DNA of 52,610 bases from Antarctobacter heliothermus (GTDB lineage Bacteria > Pseudomonadota > Alphaproteobacteria > Rhodobacterales > Rhodobacteraceae), in assembly GCF_900188425.1 (NCBI RefSeq), contig NZ_FZON01000034.1, positions 1 through 52,610 of the forward strand, in the 5' to 3' direction. Below, one piece after another: positions 8,144 to 18,018 of the stretch. The notes beneath the pieces were generated by a model. It saw only the letters and a program-made list of their open reading frames with translations. It was not told where the DNA came from and ran no database searches. Within the stretch, counting starts at the first letter, position 1. Each line of letters starts with the position of its first letter. The position numbers were made by a program, and so were the translations under genes.

Positions 8144-8174
8144 TGTGATCACGCTTTTGGAATGTGTGATCACA
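8144..8174. promoter_or_regulatory. Paired palindromic operators upstream of sdhC
   Basis: Two copies of the palindrome TGTGA|TCACA: 8144–8153 (one mismatch, TGTGATCACG) and 8165–8174 (perfect). Their centres are 21 bp apart, two helical turns, so both would face the same side of DNA. The same pair with the same spacing precedes sucC (15640–15670). A dimeric regulator bound in tandem is the natural reading. The regulator is not identified. Confidence 0.7.
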
Positions 8175-8182
8175 GTTTCGCG

Positions 8183-8854
8183 CTAACGTACGCTCTGAGT
8201 TGCCGCTGTTTGTTTGGTCAATTCGCGCAGGAGTTTTTGACGGATTCTGTCGGGATACTCGGCATAATTGTTTGCTGTGGCAACAAAGGCACCGGGGCCA
8301 ACAATGACGTTCTCAAAGAAATAGGCCGTGAGGTCGCCCGCCTGTGCGCCTTCTATGGCCAGCGCGTTCACGATAATTCCCCGATCGCCAATGTCCGTGC
8401 GAAGCGCGGCCGGAGGCAGCCCCTCATTGGACATTCCATCGCCGGACAGGTCGATCACCCGGCGACGGCAATGTGGAACGCTGTCAAACAGACTGGCCGA
8501 CACGCGCAGCGCTTCTCCGATCGCAGTCGAAAAATGGCGCCAGGCGCGCGGGGCGTTCGCAATCTCATCAGCCAGCGCGCGGGTGTCGGCAAAGCTGCGG
8601 ACCTCACGCCAGGGCAACGTCACTTGTTGGCGCGAACTCCCGGTCCATTGCACAAGCGCCACCTGCGCGCGTCCCCGGATCAACGCCTCGGCCACGGCAC
8701 TGTCGCCAAGCGCCAGGGCAAGCCCCTGCATCTGGGTCTCATATTCCTGTGTATCCACAGAACCCGAAACATCGACCGCCAATATCAGCGCGACCTCGCA
8801 GGCGATCAGGCGCGCGGGCAAAAGACAGAGGGCAATGACCAAACCAAGACGCAT
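8183..8854 (-). CDS. DUF1194 domain protein, VWA-like, exported
   Basis: 223 residues from ATG 8854. A signal sequence (MRLGLVIALCLLPARLIAC) is followed by a von Willebrand A-like domain: ALILAVDVSGSVD holds the metal-site DxSxS motif, and VIDLSGDG is the later strand. DUF1194 proteins are common, uncharacterised periplasmic proteins in Rhodobacterales. LIAC would also serve as a lipobox. The stop lies just 8 nt beyond the sdhC operator pair, so sdh probably has its own promoter. Confidence 0.8.
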   Translation of the reverse strand: MRLGLVIALCLLPARLIACEVALILAVDVSGSVDTQEYETQMQGLALALGDSAVAEALIRGRAQVALVQWTGSSRQQVTLPWREVRSFADTRALADEIANAPRAWRHFSTAIGEALRVSASLFDSVPHCRRRVIDLSGDGMSNEGLPPAALRTDIGDRGIIVNALAIEGAQAGDLTAYFFENVIVGPGAFVATANNYAEYPDRIRQKLLRELTKQTAATQSVR

Positions 8855-9067
8855 AGGCACAAACAGAGCGTGACCGACGGGGGCGCGCAAGTCACGTCAG
8901 GGTGACATCGCCGCGTATTCCCTCACCGGCACCGATTGTCGTTCCTGAATCCGGGATAGCGCAAATCAACTGTCACATGCGTCCCAAAAGATGCTGATCC
9001 GACGCTTTGGCTGCTGCGGGCCCGTCTTATCCAGAGGCCGGACGGGCCTGCGATTCGGTCGTTGGGA
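8855..9067. other. Intergenic stretch between mch and the DUF1194 gene
   Basis: About 210 nt. It holds an imperfect inverted repeat, GCGGGCCCGTC (9016–9026) with GACGGGCCTGC (9041–9051), just after the mch stop on the minus strand. It lacks a T-run, so its role as terminator is weak. No gene is seen. Confidence 0.3.
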
Positions 9068-10096
9068 TCAGACCGGCATCAACGCCCAATAGTCCAGGTC
9101 CAGCAGCACGTCCGGGAGATACTTGCCGTCCGGCCCCTTCAACTCGAACGGCGCGCCGCCTTTGGTCGCGACCAGGCGCAGGCGGATCGCGCCAACGCCG
9201 GGGGCTGCGGTCTCTGCCTTGTCCAACACCTCGGACCACGCCTTGACAGTGTTGCCAGCAAGGCAAGGGTTGGCGTGGGCCCCTGCGTTCAACCCGACAA
9301 TGATCTGCGCGTTGGCAAGGCCATTGAATGACAGCGCGCGCGCCATCGAAATGACATGCCCGCCATAGATCAGGCGCTGATCCGGGCGTGCCGTGACATC
9401 GAAATGTACCTTTGAGGTGTTCTGCCACAGGCGCGTGGCCATCATGTGCTCGGCTTCTTCGATGGTGACGCCGTCGACATGGTCGATGGTCTCGCCCACC
9501 TCGTAGTCCGACAGGCGGTGCTTTTCGCCCGCCAACGTGAAATCGTAGTGCGAGAAATCCAGCCCGTCGGGGATCACGAGGTCAGACGGCTCAAGGCTCT
9601 TCTTGAGATCGGGGATAACAGGCTCAGGCGCGGGCGCGTCCATGTCGCGTTTGCGCAGCATCACCCAGCGCGCATATTCCATGACAATCTCGTCCCGCTG
9701 GTTCAGCCCGCGAGAGCGGACATAAACCACGCCGGTGCGGCCGTTGGAGTTCTGCTTGACCCCGATCACCTCGGACTGCGACCGGATCGTATCCCCCGGC
9801 CAGACAGGCCTTAGCCAGCGTCCCTCAGCATAGCCCAGATTCGCCACAGCGTTCAAAGAGACATCCGGGACCGTCTTGCCAAAGACGATGTGAAAAGCGG
9901 CAAGATCGTCAATGGGTGCCGCTGACAACCCACAGCTGCGCGCAAATTCATCCGAGGAATAGAGCGCGTGGCGCATGGGGTAGAGCGCGTGATACAGCGC
10001 CCGCTCACCGCCTGAAACGGTGCGCGGCACGGCATGGTCTATGACCTCGCCCACGGTGTAGTCTTCGAAAAAACGACCCGGATTGGTCTTGGCCAT
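9068..10096 (-). CDS. mch: Mesaconyl-CoA hydratase (β-methylmalyl-CoA dehydratase)
   Basis: 342 residues, a double hot-dog MaoC-like enzyme. It interconverts mesaconyl-C1-CoA and β-methylmalyl-CoA in the ethylmalonyl-CoA pathway for C2 assimilation. Visible: FFEDYTVGEVIDHAVPRTV at the N-terminus, an N-terminal domain (about 1–160) and a C-terminal domain (about 180–342) with its own DYEVGETIDHVDGVTIEEAE. Length and the neighbouring mcl2 agree with the known Rhodobacter enzyme. It starts 3 nt after the DUF1737 stop. Confidence 0.9.
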   Translation of the reverse strand: MAKTNPGRFFEDYTVGEVIDHAVPRTVSGGERALYHALYPMRHALYSSDEFARSCGLSAAPIDDLAAFHIVFGKTVPDVSLNAVANLGYAEGRWLRPVWPGDTIRSQSEVIGVKQNSNGRTGVVYVRSRGLNQRDEIVMEYARWVMLRKRDMDAPAPEPVIPDLKKSLEPSDLVIPDGLDFSHYDFTLAGEKHRLSDYEVGETIDHVDGVTIEEAEHMMATRLWQNTSKVHFDVTARPDQRLIYGGHVISMARALSFNGLANAQIIVGLNAGAHANPCLAGNTVKAWSEVLDKAETAAPGVGAIRLRLVATKGGAPFELKGPDGKYLPDVLLDLDYWALMPV

Positions 10097-10099
10097 ATG

Positions 10100-10303
10100 T
10101 CACTGCTCTCCAAGTTTGATGTCGGGGGAATAGGTGCCGGGGGCGTCCTTGACCACCGCCTGACCGCAGCGCATGACGCCGTTGGCGGCGTCGAATGCAT
10201 AGGTCGGCCCGCCGTGCAGAACCCATCCGGCATTCAGGGCGGCGGTGACCTTGTGGCAAAAGACAGACGTGTCGTCGCTCGACAGGAAACGGTACAATTT
10301 CAT
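10100..10303 (-). CDS. DUF1737 domain protein
   Basis: 67 residues from ATG 10303 (MKLYRFLSSDDTSVFCHKVT). The family core is LNAGWVLHGGPTYAFD, a small α/β fold of unknown role, usually 50–70 residues. It lies between the NnrU-like gene (4 nt) and mch (3 nt), clearly one operon. A longer start at 10339 would overlap the NnrU gene and lacks family support. Confidence 0.8.
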   Translation of the reverse strand: MKLYRFLSSDDTSVFCHKVTAALNAGWVLHGGPTYAFDAANGVMRCGQAVVKDAPGTYSPDIKLGEQ

Positions 10304-10307
10304 AAAC

Positions 10308-10865
10308 TTATCCAAACGCCGGATAGCCGAGAAGGCCATGGACGTAGCCGATCACTGCCAGCAAGACGACAGAGGCGGCCAAAAAGATCGCGTCCTTCTT
10401 GATCGCGCCTTTGGGATTTGGCGTCCAGTTCGGCTCTGCCCGGTTGATCACAGCCATCTCGACCAGCGCCCAGACACCCAGACCACCAAAGAGCACAAAA
10501 CTGGGCACGTCGCCGTTCACCAGCAGGTGCGCTGCGGTCCACAGGAAAAAGCCGGTCAGCATCGGGTGCCGCATCTTGTAGAACAGCGCGCCTTTGGACG
10601 GTCCCGGCGAGGTCAGGTACAAGGCGAAGATCATGATCAGGTTGTTGATGCCCACGGTTGCCGGGTGGCGGCCCCAGAAAAAGGCGCCGTCCGCCATGCG
10701 GTACCCAAAGATCATCAAAACGATGCTGGCGACGATCGCCAGCGCCACAACGCCTTTGCCCTTGTCGCCCATGGGTGCGCGCACGCCGGGGGCGACACGT
10801 TTGAACAGATGCGCCCCCCACCAGAGTGCGACGCCGAGAATCAATAGCAGCATTTTGGCCTCCAT
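10308..10865 (-). CDS. NnrU-like integral membrane protein
   Basis: 185 residues with about five membrane helices and the NnrU core: WWGAHLFKRVAP, FALYLTSPGPSKG and KMRHPMLTGFFLWTAAHLL. The RHPM motif also occurs in isoprenylcysteine methyltransferase-like proteins. NnrU was first linked to denitrification in Rhodobacter, but no nir/nor genes are near; here it belongs to the mch–mcl2 operon. The true role is unknown. ATG 10853 is an alternative start. Confidence 0.82.
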   Translation of the reverse strand: MEAKMLLLILGVALWWGAHLFKRVAPGVRAPMGDKGKGVVALAIVASIVLMIFGYRMADGAFFWGRHPATVGINNLIMIFALYLTSPGPSKGALFYKMRHPMLTGFFLWTAAHLLVNGDVPSFVLFGGLGVWALVEMAVINRAEPNWTPNPKGAIKKDAIFLAASVVLLAVIGYVHGLLGYPAFG

Positions 10866-10886
10866 GGTTTCGGCGTGAACCTGCGT

Positions 10887-11735
10887 TTATTCGGCCAGCG
10901 CTGCAATGGCTTCGGCCTTGGCGAGCATCTTTCGGGCGGTTTCAACGTGCAGATTCTCGACGATCTTGCCATCGACCACGGCAACCCCCTGCCCGGCTTT
11001 GGCCGCCTCCTCGAACGCGTCGATCTGGCGGCGGGCAAGGTCGATCTCGTCCGAACCGGGGGCGAAAGCGGCATTGGCGATCGCGACCTGCGCGGGATGG
11101 ATCAGCGTCTTGCCGTCCATGCCCATGTCGCGGCCCTGCACACACTCGGCCTGCAACCCCTCATCGTCCTTGAAGGCGTTGTAGACACCGTCGACGATGG
11201 TGACGCCATGCGCCTTGGCGGCCAGAACACACAGGCCAAGGCCGGTCAGCATCGGCAGCCGGTCGGCGCGAAAGCGGGAATTGAGCTCTTTGGCAAGGTC
11301 GTTGGTGCCCATGACCATGCCGGCCAGACGCGGATGTGCCGCGATCTGGTTTGCCGCCAGCATCCCGGCCGGCGTTTCCATCATCGACCAAAGCGGTTTG
11401 TCGGTCAGAGCCGCCAGCGCATCCAGTTGCTCGGTGGTTTCGACCTTGGGCAGCAGGATCGCATCGCAGTCCATCACGGCGGCGGCGCGGGCGTCCGCCT
11501 CGCCCCATTCAGTGTCAAAACCGTTGATCCGCACGATCCGGGTGCGGTTGCCGTAAGGGCGCGACAGCGCCTCTGCCAGCGTGTCCCGGGCGGCGGTCTT
11601 TTCCGACGGCGAGACGGCATCTTCGAGGTCGAAGATGATCGCGTCGATAGGCAGGGCACGGGCCTTTTCCAGCGCGCGCTCCTTGGACGCGGGGATATAG
11701 AGTACGGAACGGTAAGGGCGCGTGCGCAGGTCCAT
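10887..11735 (-). CDS. mcl2: (3S)-malyl-CoA thioesterase (Mcl2-like, CitE superfamily)
   Basis: 282 residues from ATG 11735 (MDLRTRPYRSVLYIPASKER, GGAG upstream); ATG 11747 is possible. TIM-barrel of the CitE/malyl-CoA lyase family: FDLEDAVSPSEK, VRINGFDTEW, LPKVET, METPAGMLAA and GMDGKTLIHPAQ are the metal and CoA/substrate motifs. In Rhodobacter sphaeroides the Mcl1 lyase is longer and elsewhere, while the shorter paralogue next to mch hydrolyses malyl-CoA to malate. Size and linkage favour that assignment; lyase activity is not excluded by sequence. Confidence 0.8.
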   Translation of the reverse strand: MDLRTRPYRSVLYIPASKERALEKARALPIDAIIFDLEDAVSPSEKTAARDTLAEALSRPYGNRTRIVRINGFDTEWGEADARAAAVMDCDAILLPKVETTEQLDALAALTDKPLWSMMETPAGMLAANQIAAHPRLAGMVMGTNDLAKELNSRFRADRLPMLTGLGLCVLAAKAHGVTIVDGVYNAFKDDEGLQAECVQGRDMGMDGKTLIHPAQVAIANAAFAPGSDEIDLARRQIDAFEEAAKAGQGVAVVDGKIVENLHVETARKMLAKAEAIAALAE

Positions 11736-12076
11736 CAGAGTCTCCATCAAGGTCTTCGCCCGAGTCATCCAGCGAAATTTTATTGCGCGGAAATGCGCAT
11801 TTTTTGCCGGATAATTCAAGACCGAATACGCCGCGCCGCAGCAAATCTGCGTGTTTTTGTGTCACGCAGTCCGCCAAATTCCGCGGATTCGACGCAACGC
11901 TCGGTGCATTAACCCAATCTAAGCGGCGTCAGGCGGACTATCGGGACATGTCGTTGAACGCGGCAACGGGGCAAAAGGCCACAAGGATGGCGCCCCGGAC
12001 CAGAGGGGACATACCCTGTGCCGGGCTCGCGGAAAACCCGCCAAATCCGCCCGGCACGCAGCCGAAAGGTGACACT
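11736..12076. promoter_or_regulatory. Divergent intergenic region (mcl2 / exported protein)
   Basis: 341 nt without a convincing gene; a plus-strand frame crosses it but has no family-like sequence. Two inverted repeats stand out on the mcl2 side: TGCGC–N6–GCGCA (11784–11799) and CTGCGTG–N9–CACGCAG (11847–11869), candidates for operators of the mcl2–mch operon. The regulator is unknown. Confidence 0.4.
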
Positions 12077-12397
12077 ATGACGGAGAAATATTTCAAGCTG
12101 ACGCTGCTTTCGGCGGGCTTGCTGTTGGGCGCGGCCACCATCGTAGAGGCGGAGACACCGCGCCACTGCGCTCCGCGCCATGAGGTGGTCGACCGACTGG
12201 CCGCCAAGTTTGGCGAAACCCGGCAAAGCATGGGGCTTGGCGCAAACAACGCGGTGATGGAGCTTTTCGCCTCACCCGATTCCGGATCCTGGACCATTAC
12301 AGTGACCATGGCCAATGGCATCACCTGCCTTGTCGCCAGCGGTCAGGCGTTTGAGGAACTGGCCGAGGCACTGCCCCCCAAGGGGGATGATGCTTGA
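12077..12397 (+). CDS. Small exported protein (hypothetical)
   Basis: 106 residues from ATG 12077, with GAAAGGTGA upstream. The signal peptide MTEKYFKLTLLSAGLLLGAA ends near EA|ETPRHC. The mature part (RHEVVDRLAAKFGETRQSMGL, then NAVMELFASPDSGSWTITVT and GITCLVASGQAF) is a compact domain with two Cys. It looks like the family of short periplasmic proteins common in Rhodobacteraceae with the LA..FGE…ELFAS..GSWT pattern; no function is known. Confidence 0.75.
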   Translation: MTEKYFKLTLLSAGLLLGAATIVEAETPRHCAPRHEVVDRLAAKFGETRQSMGLGANNAVMELFASPDSGSWTITVTMANGITCLVASGQAFEELAEALPPKGDDA

Positions 12398-12463
12398 ATT
12401 CCCAGGAATCGGTTCTTCACAGCAGGATCGGTTCCTGAAACACCTCGCCTCGCCTACCCAAAG

Positions 12464-14341
<1,878 letters not shown>

Positions 14342-14370
14342 ACGGTTCAGCCGGTTTGAAATACTTGATT

Positions 14371-14399
14371 GCGCGCCCTTGGGCGCGCATTCTTTTTTT
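14371..14399 (+). terminator. Rho-independent terminator after mdh
   Basis: GCGCGCCC (14371–14378), a TT loop, GGGCGCGC (14381–14388), then ATTCTTTTTTT. It directly precedes the start of the next gene. Confidence 0.85.
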
Positions 14400-14401
14400 C
14401 C

Positions 14402-15595
14402 ATGATGTTATTTCGCACAAGCTTATTGGCCCTGACCTTTTCGGCAAGCGTTGCTGCCGCGCAGGACATCGACCTGACGCCGCTGGTTTCAAGCGTCGGA
14501 TTGACTGACACGATCGTGGCGCTGGAAAACGATCCGCCCGGCCCAGGGCGCGACTTTGCCCTTGGCGGCATGCTTTTTCTGCGTGGCATCGAAAAGTCAT
14601 TGCAACTGCGGTATCGCCACAACGCCGATTTTGGAAAATTGGGTCTGCCGGTGCTGCGCCTGCCCCTGCCCGCAAATCCTGACGCCGCGCCCTTCTACCC
14701 CGCGCTGGTGACCGATCTGTTCCACGACCTTGGCACGGACATGCAGGGCGCGCGCGCCGTACTGACCGGGGCCGAGGGCGATTTCGGCGTGACTCTAGAC
14801 CTGACCCGCGTCTGGTTCGACATCAATGAAAACGGGGCGCGGGATGCCGGTGAGGGTCTGATGTCAGCCGCCGGATCCGCCTTTGGCCGCGCCGCGCCGC
14901 AGAGCGATCTGAACAGTCTGGTGGTACGATTTGATACGGCGGATGCCGCATGGCTGACGGCATACACGCACCTGCTAGAGGCGTTTACCAATGTCTTCCT
15001 CGCGTTTGACCCGACCGAGGTCATCGCCGAAGTCGGCCACAGCATTGATGCCATGTCCGATCTGAGAGGCGCGGAGCCAAACACCCGCCAAAGCTATCTG
15101 CGCGGGTTCGAAAGCTGGATCGACACATTTGCGATGTTCTATGGCGCGCTGAACCGGCAACCGGATCCGTTACACACCCGCGCCCTGCGAGAAAACCTGT
15201 TGGCGATGGTCGCCCAAAACCGGCGGTTCTGGGATCTTCTGGCGCTTGAAACCGACAATGACCGAGAGTGGATTCCCGGCGCGGGGCAGGTTTCGGCCAT
15301 GGGCATCGAATTGCCCAAAGACGCGGGTCCGCTGTGGATGAAAGTTCTGGATGACGCCGAAGGTGTGTTGGAGGGGCGCCTTCTGGCGCCCCACTGGCGG
15401 GTCGAACCGGCAGCGGGTGTCAATGTCGCGCGGCTGTTGCAGGACCCCATTCCGGTGGACATCGTGACGTGGGTTCATGGCCACGGCCTTTTGCCTTACA
15501 TGGAAAAGGGGCCACTTGTGGACGACGGCAACCTGCGTCTGTTTGAGCAGATGTTCCGGGGGGATGCTCTCCTCTTCATGGTCTGGCTGAACTGA
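14402..15595 (+). CDS. Exported protein of about 400 residues (hypothetical)
   Basis: 397 residues from ATG 14402; ATG 14405 is equally possible. Signal peptide MMLFRTSLLALTFSASVAAA with cleavage before QDIDL. The mature part has an acidic EF-hand-like stretch (DINENGARDAGEG) that may bind calcium, then a largely helical C-terminal half with many aromatic residues. No known enzyme motif is visible. It starts 3 nt past the mdh terminator, so readthrough or an overlapping promoter would be needed; regulation unclear. Confidence 0.75.
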   Translation: MMLFRTSLLALTFSASVAAAQDIDLTPLVSSVGLTDTIVALENDPPGPGRDFALGGMLFLRGIEKSLQLRYRHNADFGKLGLPVLRLPLPANPDAAPFYPALVTDLFHDLGTDMQGARAVLTGAEGDFGVTLDLTRVWFDINENGARDAGEGLMSAAGSAFGRAAPQSDLNSLVVRFDTADAAWLTAYTHLLEAFTNVFLAFDPTEVIAEVGHSIDAMSDLRGAEPNTRQSYLRGFESWIDTFAMFYGALNRQPDPLHTRALRENLLAMVAQNRRFWDLLALETDNDREWIPGAGQVSAMGIELPKDAGPLWMKVLDDAEGVLEGRLLAPHWRVEPAAGVNVARLLQDPIPVDIVTWVHGHGLLPYMEKGPLVDDGNLRLFEQMFRGDALLFMVWLN

Positions 15596-15639
15596 TAGCG
15601 CTCACCGCGAATCACTTTGCGCACATGGCCTTGGTAATT

Positions 15640-15670
15640 TGTGATCACAGTTTTCGGGGGTGTGATCACA
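15640..15670. promoter_or_regulatory. Paired palindromic operators upstream of sucC
   Basis: Two perfect copies of TGTGA|TCACA at 15640–15649 and 15661–15670, centres 21 bp apart, flanked outside by T-rich/A-rich bases (TTTGTGATCACA and TGTGATCACAAA). They lie 112 nt before the sucC ATG. Copy number, spacing and distance match the pair before sdhC. Each palindrome has GATC at its centre. Confidence 0.75.
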
Positions 15671-15782
15671 AATGTCGGAAACCTGCCCCCAAAACCGCCC
15701 ATGCGGCAAAATAGCGGTTCAAACCCGCGCCAGACCCTGAATAGGTAGGGCAAATCCGCAGCAAAACGGGGACAGTCGACCC

Positions 15783-16976
15783 ATGAACATCCACGAATAC
15801 CAGGCCAAGGCCCTACTTCGCAGCTACGGGGCGCCTGTCTCGGACGGCCGCGTCGTCCTGAAAGCCGAAGAGGCGAAAACCGCAGCTGGCGCGCTTGACG
15901 GCCCGCTCTGGGTGGTCAAGGCGCAGATCCACGCCGGTGGCCGCGGCAAAGGCTCTTTCAAAGAGGCCGATGCAGGCGAAAAAGGCGGCGTCCGCCTCGC
16001 CAAATCCGTCGAAGAAGCCGAGATGGAGGCCAAGCGCATGCTGGGCCGCACGCTCGTGACCAAACAGACCGGCGATGTCGGCAAGCAGGTCAACCGCATC
16101 TACATCGAAGACGGCTCTGGCATCGAAACCGAACTGTACCTGGCCCTGCTCGTCGATCGTCAGACCAGCCGCGTGTCCTTTGTCGCCTCGACCGAGGGTG
16201 GCATGGACATCGAGGAAGTCGCCGAGTCGACCCCCGAAAAGATCCTGTCGTTCAGCGTTGACCCGGCCACAGGCTATCAGGCGTTCCACGGTCGCCGCAT
16301 CGCCTTCAACCTTGGCCTGACCGGCAAGCAGGTGAAGCAATGCGTCGCCCTGATGGGCACGCTGTACCAGATCTTTGTCGAAAAAGACGTCGAGATGCTG
16401 GAGATCAACCCGCTGATCGTCACCGACTCTGGCGACCTGAAGTGTCTCGACGCCAAAATGAGCTTTGACGGCAACGCGATCTACCGCCACGCCGATATCG
16501 CCGAACTGCGCGACACCTCCGAGGAAGACTCCAAGGAACTGGAGGCGTCCAAGTACGACCTGAACTACATCGCGCTCGACGGTGAGATCGGCTGCATGGT
16601 GAACGGCGCGGGCCTTGCCATGGCGACGATGGACATCATCAAGCTGTACGGCGCAGAGCCTGCCAACTTCCTTGACGTGGGCGGCGGCGCGACCAAGGAA
16701 AAGGTCACAGAGGCGTTCAAGATCATCACCTCTGACCCGCAAGTTAAAGGCATTCTGGTGAACATCTTCGGCGGCATCATGCGCTGCGACGTCATCGCCG
16801 AGGGCGTGATCGCCGCGGTCAAGGAGGTCGGCCTGCAGGTTCCGCTGGTTGTGCGTCTGGAAGGCACCAATGTCGAAAAAGGCAAAGAGATCATCTCGAC
16901 CTCTGGCCTCAACGTCATTGCCGCTGACAATCTGTCAGACGGCGCCGAGAAGATCGTGAAAGCGGTCAAGGGGTAA
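15783..16976 (+). CDS. sucC: Succinyl-CoA synthetase β subunit
   Basis: 397 residues. With SucD it makes succinate and ATP or GTP from succinyl-CoA. [19 protein letters not shown] starts the ATP-grasp domain; HAGGRGKG binds nucleotide, and EINPLIV and [11 protein letters not shown] with NFLDVGGGA form the CoA-ligase part. First gene of the suc operon, preceded by GGGGA. Confidence 0.97.
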   Translation: MNIHEYQAKALLRSYGAPVSDGRVVLKAEEAKTAAGALDGPLWVVKAQIHAGGRGKGSFKEADAGEKGGVRLAKSVEEAEMEAKRMLGRTLVTKQTGDVGKQVNRIYIEDGSGIETELYLALLVDRQTSRVSFVASTEGGMDIEEVAESTPEKILSFSVDPATGYQAFHGRRIAFNLGLTGKQVKQCVALMGTLYQIFVEKDVEMLEINPLIVTDSGDLKCLDAKMSFDGNAIYRHADIAELRDTSEEDSKELEASKYDLNYIALDGEIGCMVNGAGLAMATMDIIKLYGAEPANFLDVGGGATKEKVTEAFKIITSDPQVKGILVNIFGGIMRCDVIAEGVIAAVKEVGLQVPLVVRLEGTNVEKGKEIISTSGLNVIAADNLSDGAEKIVKAVKG

Positions 16977-16981
16977 GCGCA

Positions 16982-17003
16982 AGGGGCGGGCCTTCGGCCC
17001 ACC
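16982..17003 (+). other. Intercistronic hairpin after sucC
   Basis: GGGG-C-GGGCC–TTC–GGCCC-A-CCCC with one mismatch, 5 nt after the sucC stop and 30 nt before the sulfotransferase start. No T-run follows, so it may stabilise the sucC mRNA 3' end rather than terminate. Confidence 0.45.
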
Positions 17004-17033
17004 CCGTCCGCCCATGCTGGAACACCAAGGTTC

Positions 17034-17918
17034 ATGCCAGACGCAATTCTTCATATCGGCTTCAACAAATGCGGCTCGACCGCGCTTCAACAATGGTTGA
17101 GCGCTCAAGAGGACGCGTTGCTGGCGCAAGGCATCTGGTATCGCAGGATGGATCCGCGGACGGACGTGGTCTGCACCAACCCGCACCTCCAAGTGCTGGC
17201 CTTTACCCTTGCGGATCAGCCGGTGCCCAGCCGTCCAATGAATGCTGTGCTGGGTATTCCAGAGGGGGACCGGGTCGCTCAAGATGCGGTTGCACATGCG
17301 TTTCGTGAACAATTCGAGGCGCAGGTAGCCAATGGCGGGTTCAAAACATGGGTCGGATCCAGCGAGGCACTGGTGTCACGCTTCATGACCCCCGAAGCGA
17401 TATCAGCACTGGCCGATTGGTTGTCGGGCCTCTTTGGGAACGTACGCTACGTCGCGTATGTTCGCCGCCCGGAAACTTGGCTGGTCAGCTTGTTTGGTCA
17501 CCAACTGCGCAAGACTGCCAGTCCCGAAGATCTGACTGCCTTTGTTGATCGCTTTGGCCCGGCACCTTTTGCGCGTTTGCTGGACATGTGGCGCACTGCC
17601 GTGGGTCAAGAGGCACTGGACGTGCGCCTCTTTGAAGAAAGCTGGCTCGGCGGTGGCGGGCTTGTCAGAGATTTCCAGACGGTCCTCGACCTTCCTGCCG
17701 GAACTCTGCCTACGCGCTCGAAACGTGTGAATACCACGTTCCGCAACCGCATGAATCCATGGTCACGCGCCCCGAAACGCCCCGTTTTGTCAGCGCAGAC
17801 CCGCGACATGATCGCCCAGAGCAACGCAGAGGGTATGGGCTGGATCGAAAGCACCTTTTTCGCCGACCGCCAGACGGAATTCCGGAGCTGGGCGGCGGGA
17901 TCGGAGACGCGGTGCTGA
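17034..17918 (+). CDS. Sulfotransferase-like protein inserted between sucC and sucD
   Basis: 294 residues. [11 protein letters not shown] (about 9–19) is a PAPS 5'-phosphosulfate loop and [13 protein letters not shown] (about 142–154) the 3'-phosphate motif. The rest is helical, as in bacterial sulfotransferases acting on polysaccharides or lipids. The acceptor is unknown. It differs strongly from the sulfotransferase in the sdh operon (only the motifs align by eye), so it is not a recent duplicate. SucC and SucD are normally adjacent; this gene splits them. Confidence 0.78.
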   Translation: MPDAILHIGFNKCGSTALQQWLSAQEDALLAQGIWYRRMDPRTDVVCTNPHLQVLAFTLADQPVPSRPMNAVLGIPEGDRVAQDAVAHAFREQFEAQVANGGFKTWVGSSEALVSRFMTPEAISALADWLSGLFGNVRYVAYVRRPETWLVSLFGHQLRKTASPEDLTAFVDRFGPAPFARLLDMWRTAVGQEALDVRLFEESWLGGGGLVRDFQTVLDLPAGTLPTRSKRVNTTFRNRMNPWSRAPKRPVLSAQTRDMIAQSNAEGMGWIESTFFADRQTEFRSWAAGSETRC

Positions 17919-18018
17919 TACATCCGTCGTCCCCTACCCACAGTTTCGCCTGTTCGCAGGCACAACCTAACGCCGCGCAGCCGCGCCGCACTTAACCGAA
18001 GCAAAGACAGGAAAGCAC

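Noticed and set aside
8144-8174. Reading the TGTGATCACA pair as CRP/FNR sites
   Set aside because: CRP needs TGTGA-N6-TCACA and FNR TTGAT-N4-ATCAA; here the halves touch directly.
11783-12076. N-terminal extension of the exported protein at 12077
   Set aside because: The extension lacks protein-like composition and would bury the clear signal peptide.
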